From NCBI GenBank assembly GCA_944338265.1, contig CALVLO010000027.1, positions 1-12,384 on the forward strand: a stretch of DNA of 12,384 bases, written 5' to 3'. The stretch comes from an uncultured Clostridia bacterium. GTDB taxonomy: Bacteria > Bacillota > Clostridia > Christensenellales > Borkfalkiaceae. Shown piece by piece: positions 6,357-12,384 of this stretch (positions are counted from its first letter, which is position 1; each line of letters starts with the position of its first letter). Under the pieces are notes generated by a model that saw only the letters and a list, made by a program, of their open reading frames with translations, was not told the origin of the DNA and did not search any database. The position numbers and the translations under genes were made by a program.

Positions 6357-6444
6357 TCGCAAACGCCGCGCAGATGCCTCGCAGACGCCGCGCAGATGGC
6401 ACGCAGACGCCGCGCAGATGCCTCGCAGACGCCGCGCAGGCGTG
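6357..6444. repeat. Array of eight 11-bp repeats
   Basis: Eight near-identical 11-bp units alternate between GCGCAGATGCC and TCGCAGACGCC types, with a weaker ninth at 6346-6356. The period is not a multiple of three, so the array is not shaped by one reading frame, and it is close to one turn of the DNA helix. It lies between the 6S RNA 3' end and the tRNA array promoter. Confidence 0.85.
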
Positions 6445-6456
6445 CGAAAAAACCGC

Positions 6457-6642
6457 AAAAAGAAAGGACATCCGCCTGTGCCGCAACGTAAAGAATGGTG
6501 AACCCGCTTCTCGCAGGTGGGTGCCGAGCGGTGGGGCATCAGACTTTCCGCAACAGCAGACCTCGCATAGCCTCGCCGACGTGCGGCTCCCGTAACATCT
6601 TTGTGGATTCCGCTTAATTTACGTTCCGAACACCGCAGGTGT
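6457..6642 (-). ncRNA. ssrS: 6S RNA
   Basis: 6S RNA binds the housekeeping RNA polymerase holoenzyme by mimicking an open promoter and is most active in stationary phase. The roughly 186-nt transcript has a promoter at its 5' end. Near the 5' end is GTGTTCG and near the 3' end TGCGGCAC, matching the conserved end elements of 6S RNA (E. coli has TGTTCG and GCGGCA there). An internal CGAGAAGC also matches. The closing stem includes 6618-6625 with 6485-6492 (8 bp), with further pairing outward. GGGAGCCG (6584-6591) pairs with CGGCACCC (6519-6526) in the upper arm. A T-rich tail at 6457-6465 can act as terminator. The exact ends are estimates. Confidence 0.75.
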
Positions 6643-6649
6643 CATGGTT

Positions 6650-6678
6650 AGTATAGCACGGCGCAAAAAAATTTGCAA
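6650..6678 (-). promoter_or_regulatory. Promoter of the 6S RNA gene
   Basis: On the minus strand, TTGCAA (6673-6678), 17 nt, TATACT (6650-6655). The start is predicted near 6642, at the base of the closing stem. It lies about 45 nt beyond the stop of the pyridoxal kinase gene. Confidence 0.75.
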
Positions 6679-6723
6679 CTGTTCGGCGCAAAGTCGCGCA
6701 AGGGGATTTTTTCCGCAGGATGG

Positions 6724-7524
6724 CTATACACTCGCTTCCAGCGCCTGTAAAAAGCCGAGGATCTCGCGCTCGTAGTTGAGCCCGTATTTGCGGTCGGGCA
6801 CTTCCTTTTGCGTGCGCAAGATGGCGCGGTAGCAAAAATCTGCGGAGAGGGAGAGCGCCTTCTCTACGGAAAGCCCGCGCAAGAGGCACCCGCAGAAGGC
6901 GGAGGCAAACACGTCGCCCGCGCCGTGGAAGGAGCCCTCCACGCGGGGGATGGGGAGGCGGCGCGCTTCGCCGTCCTGATAATAGATGAAATAGCCCGCC
7001 TCCGTCTGCGCGCCCGTGATCACGGGGTGCGGGCAAACGGCGGCAAGTTTTTTGAGCGCGGCAGAAAAATCCTTCGTGCCCGTCAAAAGATAGCTCTCCG
7101 TCTCGTTGGGGAGGATATAGTCCGCCTCGCCGCACAGCGAGAGCATCTCCTCCGCAAACGCCGCGTCAAAGCCCTTATAGAAGGTAAAATTATCGCCGAG
7201 CACGGGATCGACGACGAACACGCCGCCCTGTTTGAGGAAGCGCCGCTTCATCTCCTTCACGAATGCGATCTGCGCGCGGCTGCCGAGGTACCCGCTGTAA
7301 ATGAGGTCGTATTTGAGCCCGAGCGTCTCCCAATGGTCGGCGATCTTCTTCATTTCGTCGTCAAGCCCCAAAAAGGTGTACCCCGTAAAGCCGCCCGTGT
7401 GCGTCGAGAGCAGGGCGGTGGGCAGAATATCGCAGGTAACGCCGCACGCCGAGATGACGGGGAGCGCCACGGTGAGGGAGCATTTCCCCACGCAGGAGAT
7501 ATCGTTGATGGCAAGTGCACGCAT
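6724..7524 (-). CDS. Pyridoxal/pyridoxamine kinase, PdxY/PdxK-like
   Basis: A cytoplasmic ribokinase-fold enzyme that phosphorylates B6 vitamers with ATP in the salvage route to pyridoxal phosphate. The product has 266 residues, within the usual family range. Visible features are the N-terminal INDISCVGKCSL (6-17), the TGGFTG segment (43-48), DPVLGD (106-111), the PNETE motif (139-143), and HGAGD (200-204) with the likely catalytic base Asp204. The start at 7524 begins exactly at the family's conserved N-terminus, and a GAGG site lies 8 nt upstream; the frame stays open further but nothing supports a longer protein. It is monocistronic, with a near-consensus promoter, and is divergent from the HMA-dut operon. 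I see no clear terminator before the 6S promoter. Confidence 0.9.
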   Translation of the reverse strand: MRALAINDISCVGKCSLTVALPVISACGVTCDILPTALLSTHTGGFTGYTFLGLDDEMKKIADHWETLGLKYDLIYSGYLGSRAQIAFVKEMKRRFLKQGGVFVVDPVLGDNFTFYKGFDAAFAEEMLSLCGEADYILPNETESYLLTGTKDFSAALKKLAAVCPHPVITGAQTEAGYFIYYQDGEARRLPIPRVEGSFHGAGDVFASAFCGCLLRGLSVEKALSLSADFCYRAILRTQKEVPDRKYGLNYEREILGFLQALEASV

Positions 7525-7551
7525 AGTAAAGCCTCGCAAAAATTTTCTTAC

Positions 7552-7580
7552 AGTATACGCCTGCGGGCGCGCTTTGTCAA
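7552..7580 (-). promoter_or_regulatory. Near-consensus promoter of the pyridoxal kinase gene
   Basis: On the minus strand, the consensus TTGACA (7575-7580), 17 nt, TATACT (7552-7557). The leader to the ATG at 7524 is about 20 nt. Confidence 0.85.
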
Positions 7581-7652
7581 TCAAACGGGGCGGGCGCGCG
7601 GGGGCATTTTTTTGCCTTTTGCGCTTTGCGGCGAATATCGTGGAAAGATACA

Positions 7653-7681
7653 TTGATTTTTTCAGGCGGTTGTGGTATAAT
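7653..7681 (+). promoter_or_regulatory. Extended -10 promoter at the HMA start codon
   Basis: TTGATT (7653-7658), 17 nt, TATAAT (7676-7681) preceded by TGG (extended -10). The ATG of the HMA gene lies only 6 nt after the -10, so transcription is predicted to start at or very near the start codon. Confidence 0.75.
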
Positions 7682-7687
7682 CGTCGC

Positions 7688-7912
7688 ATGAAACGGGTGA
7701 TCGAAACGGAGGGCATGTGCTGCAAACGCTGCGCGCAGCGCGCGGAGCGCAAACTCTGCCTTTTGGATGGCGTAACGGCTGCCAAGGCAAACTTCAAAAG
7801 AGGGCTCATTTTCGTAGAGACGACGCTGCCGGACGAGGCGCTCAAAGCCTGCGTGGAGGCTGCGGGGTTCACCGTAACGGCGGTGCGGGAGCGGCGCGGG
7901 ATCTTTTCCTGA
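7688..7912 (+). CDS. Small HMA-domain heavy-metal-binding protein (CopZ-like)
   Basis: The 74-residue protein is a single heavy-metal-associated domain, the size of copper chaperones such as CopZ. The ferredoxin-like fold has the metal loop GMCCKRC at 9-15, which fits GMxCxxC with Cys12 and Cys15 as ligands and an additional Cys11 in the variable position. Two further Cys (24 and 55) are unusual for this small family. No copper ATPase or CsoR/CopY regulator is nearby, so metal identity is unknown. No ribosome site precedes the ATG; the -10 box is 6 nt upstream, suggesting a leaderless message. The stop at 7910-7912 overlaps a possible ATG at 7912 in the dut frame. Confidence 0.82.
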   Translation: MKRVIETEGMCCKRCAQRAERKLCLLDGVTAAKANFKRGLIFVETTLPDEALKACVEAAGFTVTAVRERRGIFS

Positions 7913-7943
7913 TGCGGCTCATCGTGCGCTTCAAATCAAAAAA

Positions 7944-7947
7944 GAGG
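7944..7947 (+). promoter_or_regulatory. Ribosome binding site that decides the dut start
   Basis: GAGG is 9 nt before the ATG at 7957 but immediately abuts the in-frame ATG at 7948, so 7957 is preferred. The start at 7957 also matches the usual N-terminus of the enzyme. Confidence 0.6.
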
Positions 7948-7956
7948 ATGAACGGG

Positions 7957-8388
7957 ATGAAAGTCAACGTAAAAAAACTCAGCGGGCACGCAAAGCTGCC
8001 TGTGTACGGTTCGCAATTTGCGGCGGGGGCAGATCTGTACGCTGCCGAGCCCGCCGAGATCGCCGCCGGCAAGACGGCGTTTGTGCATACGGGCATCGCC
8101 ATCGAGCTCCCCGCGGGCACGGTGGGGCTGGTGTACGCGCGCAGCGGGCTTGCCTGCAAGCAGGACCTTGCGCCCGCGAACAAGGTGGGCGTCATCGACT
8201 GCGATTACCGCGGCGAGGTGATGGTCGCGCTGCACAATCACGGGAGCGAGCCGCGCCGCGTGGAGCGGGGTGACCGCATTGCGCAGCTCGTCATCGCGCC
8301 CTATTACACGGCGGAATTTTCCGAGGCGGAAGCGCTCTCCGATACGGTGCGCGGCGCGGGCGGATTTGGTTCCACGGGGAGAAACTGA
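7957..8388 (+). CDS. dut: dUTP diphosphatase (trimeric dUTPase)
   Basis: The enzyme hydrolyses dUTP to dUMP and diphosphate, keeping uracil out of DNA and supplying dTMP synthesis. The product has 143 residues, normal for the trimeric family. All five motifs are present in order: AGADLYA (23-29), ARSGLA (61-66), GVIDCDYRGEV (78-88) with the catalytic Asp81, RGDRIAQLV (104-112), and the C-terminal RGAGGFGSTG (132-141) that closes over the active site. In-frame alternatives begin at 7948 and at 7912, the latter overlapping the HMA stop as TGATG. It is the second gene of the HMA-dut-trmB-ADH operon; the gap to trmB is 4 nt. Confidence 0.95.
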   Translation: MKVNVKKLSGHAKLPVYGSQFAAGADLYAAEPAEIAAGKTAFVHTGIAIELPAGTVGLVYARSGLACKQDLAPANKVGVIDCDYRGEVMVALHNHGSEPRRVERGDRIAQLVIAPYYTAEFSEAEALSDTVRGAGGFGSTGRN

Positions 8389-8392
8389 GCCC

Positions 8393-9085
8393 ATGCGCAT
8401 GCGGAGAAAACGCAATTTGGAGGCGCGGGTAGAGGCGTGCGGGCACATCCTGCTCGCGCGCGGCAAGCCCTGCCGCAATCTCAAGGAGGCGGCGGAGACC
8501 TTCCGCGCCCTCCTCGATTTTCGCGCGGTGTTCGGCAACGACCGCCCCGTCGAGCTCGAAGTCGGCTGCGGCAACGGCGGCTTTATTGCAGAGCTTGCCC
8601 GCCGCGCGCCGCAAAAGAACTATCTCGCGGTGGAGCTTTGCACCAACGTTGCGCTCACGGCAATGGAGCGCATCGTCAAAGAGGGCATCCCCAACGTGCG
8701 CTTTCTCAATATCCCCGCCGAGATCCTCGCCTGCTACATCCCGCCGCACAGCGTGGAGCGCATCTACCTCAACTTCTCCACGCCGCTGCCCGAGGCGGGG
8801 CGGGAGCGCCAACGCCTTACGAGCGACCGCTTCCTCGCCATCTACAAAACGCTTTTGAAGGAGGGCGGCGAGATCGTCCAAAAAACGGACAGCGCCCCCT
8901 TCTTCGAGTATTCCCTCCGCAAATTCCGCGAGAACGGCTTTGCGGTGAAGGATGTGACCTTCGATCTGCATGCGAGCGAATGGGCGGCGGAAAATATCGT
9001 CACCGAATACGAAAATAACTTCCTGCAAAAGGGGATGAAGATCTGCCGCGCCGTGGCGGTTTGGGCGGCAAAGGGGGCACAATGA
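8393..9085 (+). CDS. trmB: TrmB-family tRNA (guanine-N7-)-methyltransferase with altered catalytic motif
   Basis: TrmB uses S-adenosylmethionine to form m7G46 in the tRNA variable loop. The 230-residue product keeps the family layout. The SAM-binding motif is ELEVGCGNGGF (54-64), with Cys59 and Asn61 where Thr/Gly and Lys are common. The LNFS strand is at 126-129, RLTS at 141-144, the KTDSAPFFEYS segment at 164-174, and TEYE at 204-207. The usual NFSDPWPK block reads NFSTPLPE (127-134): the conserved Asp is Thr130, Trp is Leu132 and Lys is Glu134, and the following basic/His run is weakened. It begins at ATG 8393 (ATG 8399 also possible) and ends overlapping the dehydrogenase start by 4 nt. 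Confidence 0.88.
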   Translation: MRMRRKRNLEARVEACGHILLARGKPCRNLKEAAETFRALLDFRAVFGNDRPVELEVGCGNGGFIAELARRAPQKNYLAVELCTNVALTAMERIVKEGIPNVRFLNIPAEILACYIPPHSVERIYLNFSTPLPEAGRERQRLTSDRFLAIYKTLLKEGGEIVQKTDSAPFFEYSLRKFRENGFAVKDVTFDLHASEWAAENIVTEYENNFLQKGMKICRAVAVWAAKGAQ

Positions 9086-10173
9086 ACTTTGGCTATTATA
9101 TGCCCACACGGGTGATCTGCGGGCGCGATTGCGTCGTAAAGGAGGGCGAGCGGCTCGCGGCGCTCGGCACGCATGCGCTCATCGTTACGGGGAAGTCCTC
9201 GGCGCAAAACGGCGCGCTCAAAGACGTCTTGCGCGCGCTTGCAAACAACGGGCAGGGCGCCACGGTGTTTGACCGCGTTATGCCCAATCCCACGCTCGCC
9301 TGCGTGCGGGAGGGCGTCGCGCTGCTTGCGGGCGCGGGGGCAGATTTCATCGTCGCCGTGGGCGGCGGCTCGCCCATGGATGCGGCAAAGGCGATCGCAA
9401 CGCTCGCCGTGCAGCCGCGCGCGGACGAAGCGATCTTTGCAGGCGGCTACGAGGCTGCGGCGCTCCCCATGGCGCACGTTCCCACAACGGCGGGCACGGG
9501 CAGCGAGGTCACGCCCTACGCCATTCTCACCAACGATTTTCAAAGGACCAAGACGAGCATCACAAGCCCCGCCATGTTTCCCCGCATCGCCTTTCTCGAT
9601 GGCAAGTACATGAAAAACCTGCCCACCATGTCCGCGGTCAACACCGCGATGGATGCGTTTTCTCACGCCGCAGAGGGCATGCTCTCCCGCAATGCAACGC
9701 CCATGAGCGACCTGCTCGCCAAGGAGAGCCTCTCCATCCTCTATCCGCTCCTTCCCAAGGCGATGGGGCAGACGACGGACGAGGAGCGCGATCTGCTCCT
9801 GTACGCCTCCATGCTCGCGGGCATGACAATTGCACAGTCCGGCACGACGGCGGTGCACGGCATGGGGTACTGCCTCACCTACTTCCACGGCGTCGATCAC
9901 GGCAGGGCGAACGGGCTGCTGCTCGGCGAGACGCTGCGCCTCTGCAGCGAAAAGAAGGTGCCCGCGCTCGGCGCCATCCTCTCCGCCTGCGGCGATACGC
10001 TCGAAGGCGTCTGCGCCACGCTCGAGATGCTGCTCGGCGAGCGGGAGCGCTATCCCGCGGAGGAACTCCTCCGCTTTGCGCACACTTCCGCCGCCAACAA
10101 AAACATCAAAAAATCCGCCTACGAGCCCACGGAGGCGGAGCTCCTCCGCATCTTTACCGCCTCGTGCGGCTGA
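9082..10173 (+). CDS. Iron-containing (group III) alcohol dehydrogenase
   Basis: An NAD(P)-dependent oxidoreductase of the group III metal-dependent family, which interconverts alcohols and aldehydes; the substrate cannot be read from sequence. The 363 residues are near the family length of about 380. The nucleotide site GGGSPMD (94-100) is followed by PTTAGTGSEVT (134-144). The four metal ligands are placed as in FucO: Asp191, His195, His259 and His273, in the contexts AMDAFSH, VHGMGY and VDHGRANG. The start ATG overlaps the trmB stop as ATGA, so translation is coupled. Its pairing with dut and trmB is not a standard pathway unit and may reflect only a shared promoter. Confidence 0.92.
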   Translation: MNFGYYMPTRVICGRDCVVKEGERLAALGTHALIVTGKSSAQNGALKDVLRALANNGQGATVFDRVMPNPTLACVREGVALLAGAGADFIVAVGGGSPMDAAKAIATLAVQPRADEAIFAGGYEAAALPMAHVPTTAGTGSEVTPYAILTNDFQRTKTSITSPAMFPRIAFLDGKYMKNLPTMSAVNTAMDAFSHAAEGMLSRNATPMSDLLAKESLSILYPLLPKAMGQTTDEERDLLLYASMLAGMTIAQSGTTAVHGMGYCLTYFHGVDHGRANGLLLGETLRLCSEKKVPALGAILSACGDTLEGVCATLEMLLGERERYPAEELLRFAHTSAANKNIKKSAYEPTEAELLRIFTASCG

Positions 10174-10233
10174 GCGGAAGGGCGGTGGATTGTCGGTTTT
10201 GATTTTTTTTATTCAAAAATTTTTACGAAAGGG

Positions 10234-10262
10234 TTGACGCGGCGCGCAATGTGTATTATAAT
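10234..10262 (+). promoter_or_regulatory. Promoter of the lipoprotein gene
   Basis: TTGACG (10234-10239), 17 nt, consensus TATAAT (10257-10262). The start is predicted near 10269, giving a leader of about 113 nt. The bases before it (10196-10224) are A/T-rich but do not form a convincing terminator for the upstream operon. Confidence 0.85.
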
Positions 10263-10272
10263 AAGAGTATGC

Positions 10273-10295
10273 AAGCGGCGCGTCGCCTCTTTTTT
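10273..10295 (+). promoter_or_regulatory. Possible early terminator (attenuator) in the lipoprotein leader
   Basis: An imperfect stem (AAG, mismatch, GGCG with a 3-nt loop to CGCC, mismatch, CTT) is followed by six T, within about 30 nt of the predicted transcription start. A second hairpin, TCCGC/GCGGA, lies at 10338-10351. The first stem is short, so this could be chance. Confidence 0.3.
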
Positions 10296-10367
10296 ATCGG
10301 GGGGAGGTACGGTCTGCTTGGGTAACGTTTGGCGGCATCCGCATTTGCGGAGGCAATATATTTGCAT

Positions 10368-10373
10368 AAGGAG
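10368..10373 (+). promoter_or_regulatory. Ribosome binding site of the lipoprotein gene
   Basis: AAGGAG lies 8 nt before the ATG at 10382, which is also where the signal peptide begins. Confidence 0.85.
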
Positions 10374-10381
10374 CAGGAGAA

Positions 10382-12085
10382 ATGAAAAAGAAAAAGCTTG
10401 TCGGGCTCACGGCGAGCCTCGCACTCGGCACGGCGCTCATCCTTACGATGACTGCCTGCGGCAGCAGCACCAACGATCTGATTGGCAAAGAGTATGCGCC
10501 CACCGCGCCCTCCATGTCGTCGGTCTCGCTCACCGCGCTCGATGATTATACAATCGACGGCATGGATGATTTCGGCATCATCACCGCGCATAAGGATGTT
10601 ACGCCCGAAGCGACGGATACGGAACAGTATCCCGATACGGAGACAAATTGTCTGCTCTACGACGCGACGGCGAATAAGCAGATCGCGTCGACGACCAAGA
10701 CAGAAGGTTACATTTCTTCTGCGTCAAGTGTATATGTCAAGATGACAGACGGGCTGTACTGTTACACGGAAACGTCGGAGACGACGGGCGAGCCGACGTA
10801 TATATACTACGGCAAGTCCGGCGTTGTGAAGACATCGAACGAGCTTATTACACCTCCCGTCAACAGTTCCGACCGCAGCGTTACCTTTGCGGACGGCACG
10901 GTGCTTGTCGTCGCGGAGGACGGCACGGTGAACACTTATACGCCCGGGATCAAGCCCGTCTTTATGCCCGAGGTGTTTGAGGAATATAAAGACGTCTACG
11001 TGCAGTCGCTCGGCGGAACATCCTATCGCGTCTGGAATGCGAAGGGGGAGATCGTGCGTGAAGTCGATCTCGATAAGGAAATGAATAAGCCTGCCATTGC
11101 ACTCGACGTGGAGAATTGGACGGTCGGAAACAGCCGTTTTGAGCAGTATATGGTTGCGCTGCCGGACGATGCGGCGGATTATGATTTTATTTACGGGGAT
11201 TTTTCTAGCGGTACGTCGGCTTCGCGCTTCAAGGTGGATCTTGTCACCAAGAGTTATAACTTTGAAAACGGCAAGGTGAAGGAGTACAATGTCGATTTTG
11301 TGGTGAGCAGCGTTAATCCCAACCCCGCTTCGGAGGATGGCGTGTTCCTCTCCGTGCAGACCATTTCCGATAAGCAGATCAGCGCAAGCCGGACGTATCA
11401 GTACTACGGCGAAGACCTCAAGGTGCGCGTCGATCTGCAAAAGCTGCTCCCCGACTGCAACAAGGTGGAGATCGATGGCGACTACGTCGTGCTCTCCAGC
11501 CCCGCGGCGATCAACGTCTATCAGGATGGCAAGCTGGTCGGCTCTGCCGATGCCGCTGCAGACGTAACCTTCCAAGATGGCTACTTTGTGCAGACGGTTG
11601 GCTCCAACAAGTATATCTATACGTTGGACGGCTCGCACATCTTTGAAGGGGTCACGTCAAGCGCCTCCCTTGGCGAAAAGTTGTATCATAACATTTTCAA
11701 CGGGATCATCTACTACACCGTAAAGGAAGAGGTCACCACCACATCGGCGAGCGGTACGACTACGCAAGGGGTAGAGATCGTCTATGCCTACGCCAACGGC
11801 AGCGAAACGCGGCTCGGCGAAGGAACGTACAGCAACAGATGGATCACGATCGAGAACACCGTCGACGACGAAACGACGTCCACCGTCTACTATGCAGGCT
11901 ATACCGATGCCGTTGTGTCGAATTTGAGCGGGTTGAGCGATGTGGAGGCTTCGGCGACCAATGGCGAAACGAGTTACTTCTTGTACCGTTATAACGAGAC
12001 GGTAGAAAGCGGCAGCGGCGATAGCGTGACGACGGAGACCGTAACAAAGTATGTTCTTGTCACGGTTACAGAGCCCGCCAAATAA
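10382..12085 (+). CDS. Large secreted lipoprotein of unknown function
   Basis: The 567-residue protein begins with a lipoprotein signal peptide: MKKKK, a hydrophobic core (residues 6-23), and a lipobox TMTAC with the lipidated Cys26, followed by GSSTND. It would be anchored to the outer face of the membrane. The mature part has no further membrane helix and is rich in Tyr, Thr, Ser, Asp and Val. It contains recurring short beta-strand stretches of the kind GLYCY, YIYYG, YFVQTV, YIYTLDG and IIYYTV, spaced by turns, which suggests a beta-propeller-like or other all-beta domain. I recognise no catalytic motif. It is monocistronic, between its own promoter and a strong terminator. Its codons look less GC-biased than those of the preceding operon, which is compatible with faster evolution or a different origin. 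Confidence 0.9.
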   Translation: MKKKKLVGLTASLALGTALILTMTACGSSTNDLIGKEYAPTAPSMSSVSLTALDDYTIDGMDDFGIITAHKDVTPEATDTEQYPDTETNCLLYDATANKQIASTTKTEGYISSASSVYVKMTDGLYCYTETSETTGEPTYIYYGKSGVVKTSNELITPPVNSSDRSVTFADGTVLVVAEDGTVNTYTPGIKPVFMPEVFEEYKDVYVQSLGGTSYRVWNAKGEIVREVDLDKEMNKPAIALDVENWTVGNSRFEQYMVALPDDAADYDFIYGDFSSGTSASRFKVDLVTKSYNFENGKVKEYNVDFVVSSVNPNPASEDGVFLSVQTISDKQISASRTYQYYGEDLKVRVDLQKLLPDCNKVEIDGDYVVLSSPAAINVYQDGKLVGSADAAADVTFQDGYFVQTVGSNKYIYTLDGSHIFEGVTSSASLGEKLYHNIFNGIIYYTVKEEVTTTSASGTTTQGVEIVYAYANGSETRLGEGTYSNRWITIENTVDDETTSTVYYAGYTDAVVSNLSGLSDVEASATNGETSYFLYRYNETVESGSGDSVTTETVTKYVLVTVTEPAK

Positions 12086-12148
12086 CCGCCCCACAGCTTA
12101 TATAGCACTCGGCGCCCATACAGCACCTGTGCGGCACTTATAACGATC

Positions 12149-12184
12149 ACCGCCCCGCGGCATTGCCGCGGGGCGGTATTTTAT
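12149..12184 (+). terminator. Strong terminator after the lipoprotein gene
   Basis: A perfect 13-bp GC-rich stem (12149-12161 with 12165-12177) with loop ATT is followed by ATTTTATAT. It lies about 64 nt past the stop; the bases between hold nothing I can identify. Confidence 0.88.
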
Positions 12185-12190
12185 ATGCCA

Positions 12191-12375
12191 GCCCCTTGGC
12201 TCCCTCTTTGAGGGGTGAGCGGCGCGTCATGCGCATCAGCGCAGTGCGCTGTGCGCGCGTCGCGAACTAAGAAATCGCCATTTCAGCGGCGATTTCGTGC
12301 CCGAAGGCGGCACACTACCTTGGTGCCGCCAAGACACTGTCACGAAGTGACTGAGGGAGTTCTCCCCGCCCCCCT
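12191..12375. repeat. REP/MITE-like hairpin-rich repetitive element
   Basis: The segment is bounded by short inverted ends CTCCCTC (12200-12206) and GAGGGAG (12353-12359). It contains several hairpins: an imperfect palindrome at 12231-12256, a 9-bp perfect stem 12271-12279/12288-12296, an 8-bp stem 12306-12313/12323-12330, and GTCAC/GTGAC at 12339-12351. Its outer sequences (CCTTGGCTCCCTC, and TCACGAAGTGACTGAGGGAG) resemble a dispersed intergenic element I recall from clostridial genomes. Only one copy is present here, so the repeat status cannot be confirmed from the window. It contains no coding frame of interest. Confidence 0.6.
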
Positions 12376-12384
12376 TAACACTTG

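Noticed and set aside
6357..6444. CRISPR or iteron-type replication origin
   Set aside because: The 11-bp units are contiguous without spacers, and there is no replication gene or AT-rich melting region arranged as in an origin.
6253..6539. Possible Arg-rich microproteins on either strand across the 11-bp repeats
   Set aside because: They overlap the 6S RNA end, the repeat array and the tRNA promoter, and lack ribosome sites; the 11-bp period is not codon-based.
7525..7872. N-terminal extension of the pyridoxal kinase
   Set aside because: The open frame upstream of 7524 runs through the kinase promoter and into the HMA gene; the family N-terminus begins at the ATG at 7524, where a ribosome site is present.
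8842..10083. A 413-codon minus-strand frame opposite the alcohol dehydrogenase
   Set aside because: It is antisense to a gene with all metal and nucleotide motifs intact and has no recognisable domain or start signals.
10724..11638. A 304-codon minus-strand frame opposite the lipoprotein gene
   Set aside because: It has no ribosome site or motif; the plus-strand frame has a signal peptide, ribosome site, promoter and terminator.

Overview
The window reads like a high-GC member of the Bacillota, most likely a gut-type clostridium. This is inference from gene content (FtsX-type ABC exporter pair, MscS, dUTPase, TrmB, group III alcohol dehydrogenase, lipoprotein), consensus sigma-A promoters, AGGAGG-type ribosome sites and short U-tailed terminators. 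No rRNA or species marker is present. Nearly all of the window is explained by housekeeping-type genes in short operons. The unusual part is the RNA-rich stretch at 5750-6660.

Left part, mostly minus strand. A plus-strand gene ends at 126 and faces two hairpin terminators. Then, all transcribed leftward: a two-gene unit of an MscS-type mechanosensitive channel and a translationally coupled small coiled-coil membrane protein (210-1570, own promoter at 1591-1619); a four-TM protein of unknown function (1667-2779, own promoter and terminator); and an ABC exporter operon of ATPase followed by an eight-TM permease (2883-5524, overlapping by 4-7 nt, strong extended -10 promoter).

Centre, 5525-6723. 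This 1.2 kb stretch has no convincing protein gene but is dense in RNA. A tRNA-Glu(CUC) with encoded CCA lies at 5806-5880 on the minus strand and is followed by an intrinsic terminator. Directly upstream of it in the same transcript are three tandem tRNA-Glu-like units of 120-122 bp. Each has an intact anticodon arm, a damaged D-loop and acceptor stem, and a 40-42 nt insert at the same point in the T-loop. One promoter (6263-6291) precedes the array. Further upstream are a 16-bp perfect palindrome, an array of eight 11-bp repeats, and a 6S RNA gene (about 6457-6642) with its own promoter.

Right part. A PdxY/PdxK-like pyridoxal kinase (minus) is divergent from a plus-strand operon: a small HMA metal-binding protein whose start codon sits at the predicted transcription start (leaderless), then dut, trmB and an iron-containing alcohol dehydrogenase, with the last three almost contiguous. 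A separate promoter with a structured leader drives a 567-residue secreted lipoprotein of unknown function. The window ends in a strong terminator and a hairpin-rich REP/MITE-like element of a kind I recall from clostridial genomes.

The best candidate for something undescribed is the T-loop-interrupted tRNA-Glu array. Secondary points of interest are the degenerate catalytic motif in TrmB, the leaderless metallochaperone-like gene, and the 11-bp helical-period repeat beside the 6S RNA.
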